Shown piece after piece: positions 19,601-20,762 of a stretch of DNA of 20,762 nucleotides (its first letter is position 1; each line of letters starts with the position of its first letter). The stretch is taken from assembly GCA_002751075.1 (NCBI GenBank), contig NAOQ01000415.1, positions 41,483 through 62,244 on the forward strand. Reading direction: 5' to 3'. The stretch is from Ichthyophonus hoferi. Lineage: Eukaryota; Opisthokonta; Ichthyosporea; Ichthyophonida; Ichthyophonidae. The translations under genes and the position numbers were made by a program. The notes below the pieces were generated by a model. That model worked only from the letters and a program-made list of their open reading frames with translations, did no database searches and had not been told where the DNA came from.

Positions 19601-20575
19601 TTCATAATGCCCTGTGGTGGATACATAGTTCATAGTATGACTTGGGTGACAGCTCTGAGGCCCTCAGTTCACCCAACATGGTAGAGGCATGTTTGAGAGC
19701 ATCCATTAGCTTGCTCTTGTCCTACCATCCCCATGGCAGCAATTAACAATATGTGGGTGGGGGTGTTAAAAACTAATACTGTATAATGATTGGTAGAAGG
19801 GTTATACGTGGAAATGCGCAATTGAATAGAAGAGGAAGACAAGTGTTTAGAACCTAGTGGTGGTGGTGTAGTGAATGTGATGGGTATAAGGCCTATACTG
19901 GCAATGCCCAAGTCATCCCCCACCACTCATTATCTAATTGATGCTTGCATACTGATTAGTACTATATATAGTCTCTATAGTGGTCTCTGGAAGGTCCTCA
20001 CAAGGTTGGTATCTAATGAGATACTAGAAAAATATTACAAAAATAGAAAAATACAGCAAATCCGAGTGATCTACTAAATTTTTAATGTTTAAGAACCAAT
20101 AAAAATCATCCGTCAATTACAACAGTGCTGTAATGCATTGGGTACATCTAGTTAATAGTATATGCTAATTGGTCTATCAACAATAAGACACTAATCTGAG
20201 TGCCAATAACCGGCTTATGTCATTCATTCCATATACCTCTAATCGGTATGTATTGTGAGATCATATATATAAAATGTTATGGCGGGGATAATGCAATGTC
20301 TCTCCTTCAACCAGGTGACAATAGCAATAGGAGTGTGTGATCATAAGATAATCTCTAGGTAAGGACGTAATATTTGGGAGGGTGGAAGGGAAAAGATTTT
20401 AGATGCCTGTGACTAGGTAAACGTATAAATAGATATCACATATATCTCGTGAGACATATGAGATGAAAGGAAAACATACAAGGCATCGCTTCATCTGGAA
20501 GGCTTGAACCTTAACCACTTGTAGGGCATCTTCCAGCTTCTTAGCCTGGTCATCCGGCCCACTACCTCGAGTAGA
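9633..20575 (-). CDS. VPS35: VPS35 retromer core subunit (20 visible coding exons, lacks first few codons)
   Basis: VPS35 is the alpha-solenoid backbone of retromer, which with VPS26 and VPS29 sorts cargo from endosomes to the Golgi and plasma membrane. Coding exons: 20575-20480, 19721-19625, 19341-19218, 18552-18483, 18238-18126, 17571-17481, 16574-16455, 15847-15764, 15301-15230, 14699-14568, 14028-13880, 13709-13573, 13235-13083, 12624-12530, 12430-12308, 12023-11853, 11446-11377, 10838-10672, 10428-10285 and 9812-9633. Phases join without conflict into 795 residues plus TAG, close to human (796). Nearly the whole length aligns with the human sequence as I remember it, including the PRLYLL motif (104-109) of the VPS26/RAB7-binding end, [41 protein letters not shown] and the C-terminal RHFQNTL. 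The C-terminal half forms the VPS29-binding solenoid in known structures. Introns are GT-AG, 99-906 bp, and the commonest donor is GTATGT. The start codon is not in the visible exons; alignment implies only about 2-5 residues are missing. Confidence 0.97.
9916..9945. repeat. (AGTAT)n short tandem repeat
   Basis: AGTAT-type units with one TTAAT interruption, in the last VPS35 intron. Confidence 0.7.
10285..10428 (-). CDS. VPS35: VPS35 visible exon 19 (residues 689-736)
   Basis: Encodes [20 protein letters not shown] and [15 protein letters not shown]. Acceptor GTTCACAG, donor GTATGT, phase 0. Confidence 0.94.
10672..10838 (-). CDS. VPS35: VPS35 visible exon 18 (residues 633-688)
   Basis: Encodes [20 protein letters not shown] then [11 protein letters not shown], highly conserved in the C-terminal solenoid that contacts VPS29. 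Acceptor CACCCACAG, donor GTATGT, ends in phase 0. Confidence 0.94.
11377..11446 (-). CDS. VPS35: VPS35 visible exon 17 (residues 610-632)
   Basis: Encodes [20 protein letters not shown] and MLV, the region of human Asp620; the aligned residue here is Gly. Acceptor CCTTCAG. The GTGGGTGGGT at the end offers two donors; the first (GTGGGT at 11376) keeps the frame. Confidence 0.91.
11853..12023 (-). CDS. VPS35: VPS35 visible exon 16 (residues 553-609)
   Basis: The longest internal exon. It encodes [20 protein letters not shown] and [10 protein letters not shown], ending EFMIR. Acceptor GGGTACAG, donor GTAGGT, phase 0. Confidence 0.93.
12308..12430 (-). CDS. VPS35: VPS35 visible exon 15 (residues 512-552)
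   Basis: Encodes [20 protein letters not shown] followed by [12 protein letters not shown]. Acceptor TTTACCCAG, donor GTAGGA, phase 0. Confidence 0.93.
12431..12529 (-). other. Shortest VPS35 intron: 99 bp, pyrimidine-only character, stop-free in frame
   Basis: On the minus strand nearly the whole intron is C and T, with repeated CTCTCTTACT units near its 3' end. It lies between phase-0 codons, is a multiple of three, and is open throughout in the VPS35 frame. Confidence 0.85.
12530..12624 (-). CDS. VPS35: VPS35 visible exon 14 (residues 480-511)
   Basis: Encodes [20 protein letters not shown] and [12 protein letters not shown]. Acceptor CCTCCTTTAG. The donor GTTTGC is weak and opens the 99-bp stop-free intron. 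Confidence 0.9.
13083..13235 (-). CDS. VPS35: VPS35 visible exon 13 (residues 429-479)
   Basis: Encodes [16 protein letters not shown] and then [17 protein letters not shown]. Acceptor CCCACCCAG, donor GTAACC, one base carried over. An in-frame TAA appears soon after the donor if it is not used. Confidence 0.9.
13573..13709 (-). CDS. VPS35: VPS35 visible exon 12 (residues 383-428)
   Basis: Encodes [20 protein letters not shown] and a diverged ALWMLF segment. Donor is the weak GTTGGC; the position is fixed by exact length match across the junction to the next exon's YDNRKS. Acceptor CCACCCAG. Confidence 0.85.
13880..14028 (-). CDS. VPS35: VPS35 visible exon 11 (residues 334-382)
   Basis: Encodes [20 protein letters not shown] and a Tyr/Cys-containing helix. 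The C-terminal part is more diverged and, with the next exon, about four residues longer than human. Acceptor CCACCTCCAG, donor GTGCGT; two bases of a Cys codon remain. Confidence 0.9.
14413..14505. repeat. (ATAC)n/(AT)n microsatellite
   Basis: Compound repeat with an ATAC core at about 14430-14453 in a VPS35 intron (14029-14567), 63 bp from the preceding exon's donor. Confidence 0.9.
14568..14699 (-). CDS. VPS35: VPS35 visible exon 10 (residues 290-333)
   Basis: Encodes [20 protein letters not shown] followed by [14 protein letters not shown]. Acceptor TGCCCACAG, donor GTGAGT, phase 0. Confidence 0.94.
15230..15301 (-). CDS. VPS35: VPS35 visible exon 9 (residues 266-289)
   Basis: Encodes [18 protein letters not shown] and onward, aligning with VFPDEFHLQTLNPFLRAC of human VPS35. 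Acceptor GGTGGTAG, donor GTATTT, phase 0. Confidence 0.92.
15764..15847 (-). CDS. VPS35: VPS35 visible exon 8 (residues 238-265)
   Basis: Encodes [20 protein letters not shown] then IIQ. Acceptor TATGTCCAG, donor GTATAC, phase 0 at both ends. Confidence 0.93.
16455..16574 (-). CDS. VPS35: VPS35 visible exon 7 (residues 198-237)
   Basis: Starts [20 protein letters not shown] and continues [11 protein letters not shown]. Donor GTATGT. The acceptor CTCATATAG is preceded by a (ATACAC)n microsatellite instead of a pyrimidine tract. Confidence 0.94.
16587..16672. repeat. (GTGTAT)n microsatellite abutting a VPS35 splice acceptor
   Basis: About ten hexamer units followed by an AT-rich degenerate tail. 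Its near edge is 12 bases from the AG of visible exon 7, on the intron side. Confidence 0.92.
17481..17571 (-). CDS. VPS35: VPS35 visible exon 6 (residues 167-197)
   Basis: A short acidic linker with two unusual residues (EGCGD) precedes [15 protein letters not shown]. Acceptor CCTGGCAG, donor GTATGA, phase 0. Confidence 0.92.
18126..18238 (-). CDS. VPS35: VPS35 visible exon 5 (residues 130-166)
   Basis: Encodes [20 protein letters not shown] and then [12 protein letters not shown], among the best conserved parts of the family. Acceptor TTTCCTAG, donor GTACGT. Two bases of the next Glu codon remain. Confidence 0.94.
18325..18415. repeat. Degenerate TATAC/TATAA-rich tandem tract
   Basis: AT-rich run with repeated TATAAT, TATACTA and ATAGCATAGC units in a VPS35 intron. 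Unit structure is loose. Confidence 0.5.
18483..18552 (-). CDS. VPS35: VPS35 visible exon 4 (residues 106-129)
   Basis: Completes PRLYLL and continues LITVGVVYI, the conserved N-terminal core. Acceptor TACTATAG, donor GTATGT, ends in phase 0 after KKEILK. Confidence 0.92.
18769..18875. repeat. Degenerate ATATGATAG-type tandem repeat
   Basis: Loose repeats of TGATAG with GCATATA spacers in the 665-bp VPS35 intron. Open frames here are translation artefacts of the repeat. Confidence 0.55.
19218..19341 (-). CDS. VPS35: VPS35 visible exon 3 (residues 65-105)
   Basis: Encodes the [16 protein letters not shown] block that opens the PRLYLL motif. Acceptor CTTTTAG, donor GTAAGT. The Leu-106 codon is split by the intron (two bases here). 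Confidence 0.93.
19625..19721 (-). CDS. VPS35: VPS35 visible exon 2 (residues 33-64)
   Basis: Encodes [19 protein letters not shown] and on to SPKSYYEL. The acceptor ATGGTAG lacks a normal pyrimidine tract and the donor is GTATCC. It leaves one base of the Tyr-65 codon. Confidence 0.92.
20480..20575 (-). CDS. VPS35: VPS35 visible exon 1 (residues 1-32)
   Basis: Acceptor CCTCTACAG ends at 20576 after a good pyrimidine tract; donor GTATGT at 20479; phase 0 at both ends. It encodes the N-terminal [20 protein letters not shown] block, nearly identical to vertebrate VPS35. Confidence 0.93.
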
Positions 20576-20762
20576 CTGTAGAGGAGGGAAGAAGGAAATA
20601 AGGAGAGAGGGCCATCCATATATAGATACTATTATATACATCCATATATATGTATCTCTGTGTGTGTGTATGCTCGTATTGATAATGGTAAATAGCCGTA
20701 AATATTTTGAATTAATAGTTACATTTGTAATTACAATGCTAATTATAGTGATGTATATATAT
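20576..20762 (-). other. Upstream intron/flank of VPS35 at the right edge
   Basis: A pyrimidine-rich tract leads into the first visible acceptor. One in-phase possibility for a tiny first exon is ATG GAT at 20645-20640 followed by GTATAT, but its 64-bp intron would be shorter than any other and the ATG context is poor. The true first exon more likely lies beyond the edge. Confidence 0.25.

Noticed and set aside
1-20762. CRISPR array, bacterial operon, rRNA, or retrovirus-like element
   Set aside because: No spaced direct repeats of CRISPR type, no rRNA core sequences, and no reverse transcriptase, integrase, capsid or LTR signature seen.

Overview
The window looks like nuclear DNA of an animal, probably an early-branching one such as a sponge. 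It is AT-rich, full of microsatellites, and carries GT-AG spliceosomal introns. The two recognisable proteins (VPS35 and NAA15) are clearly of metazoan type. The sponge guess is inference and rests on compactness, AT-richness and short introns only.

All three supported genes lie on the minus strand. From right to left in transcription order they are as follows. (1) VPS35, the retromer core subunit, runs from 20575 to 9633 as 20 visible coding exons and 19 introns of 99-906 bp. Joined, they give 795 residues plus the stop, against 796 in human. Only the first few codons are missing, either beyond the right edge or in a tiny exon that I cannot fix. (2) An unrecognised 516-residue protein, 7329-5779, has one C2H2 zinc finger and two acidic LDLExL motifs. 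Its coding region is uninterrupted and probably follows a 116-bp intron in the 5' leader. (3) The first two coding exons of the NatA auxiliary subunit NAA15/NAA16 lie at 1029-982 and 489-411. The gene continues off the left edge.

The gaps between genes (about 1.1-5.7 kb and 7.5-9.6 kb) hold no gene I can support. They contain tandem repeats, a candidate small hAT-like inverted-repeat element near 4.8 kb nested in a larger inverted-repeat pair (4034-5037), a CRE/UPRE-like dyad at 8.1 kb and one exon-like stretch at 9.3-9.4 kb. VPS35 introns carry several microsatellites, one of them directly against a splice acceptor.

VPS35 (endosome-to-Golgi or plasma-membrane sorting), NAA15 (co-translational N-terminal acetylation) and the putative zinc-finger regulator have no evident shared pathway; ordinary neighbourhood is the simplest reading. 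I did not find a new multi-gene system. The best second-look items are a stop-free 99-bp intron whose retention would add 33 hydrophobic residues to VPS35, a glycine where human VPS35 has the Parkinson-linked Asp620, and the unplaced zinc-finger protein.
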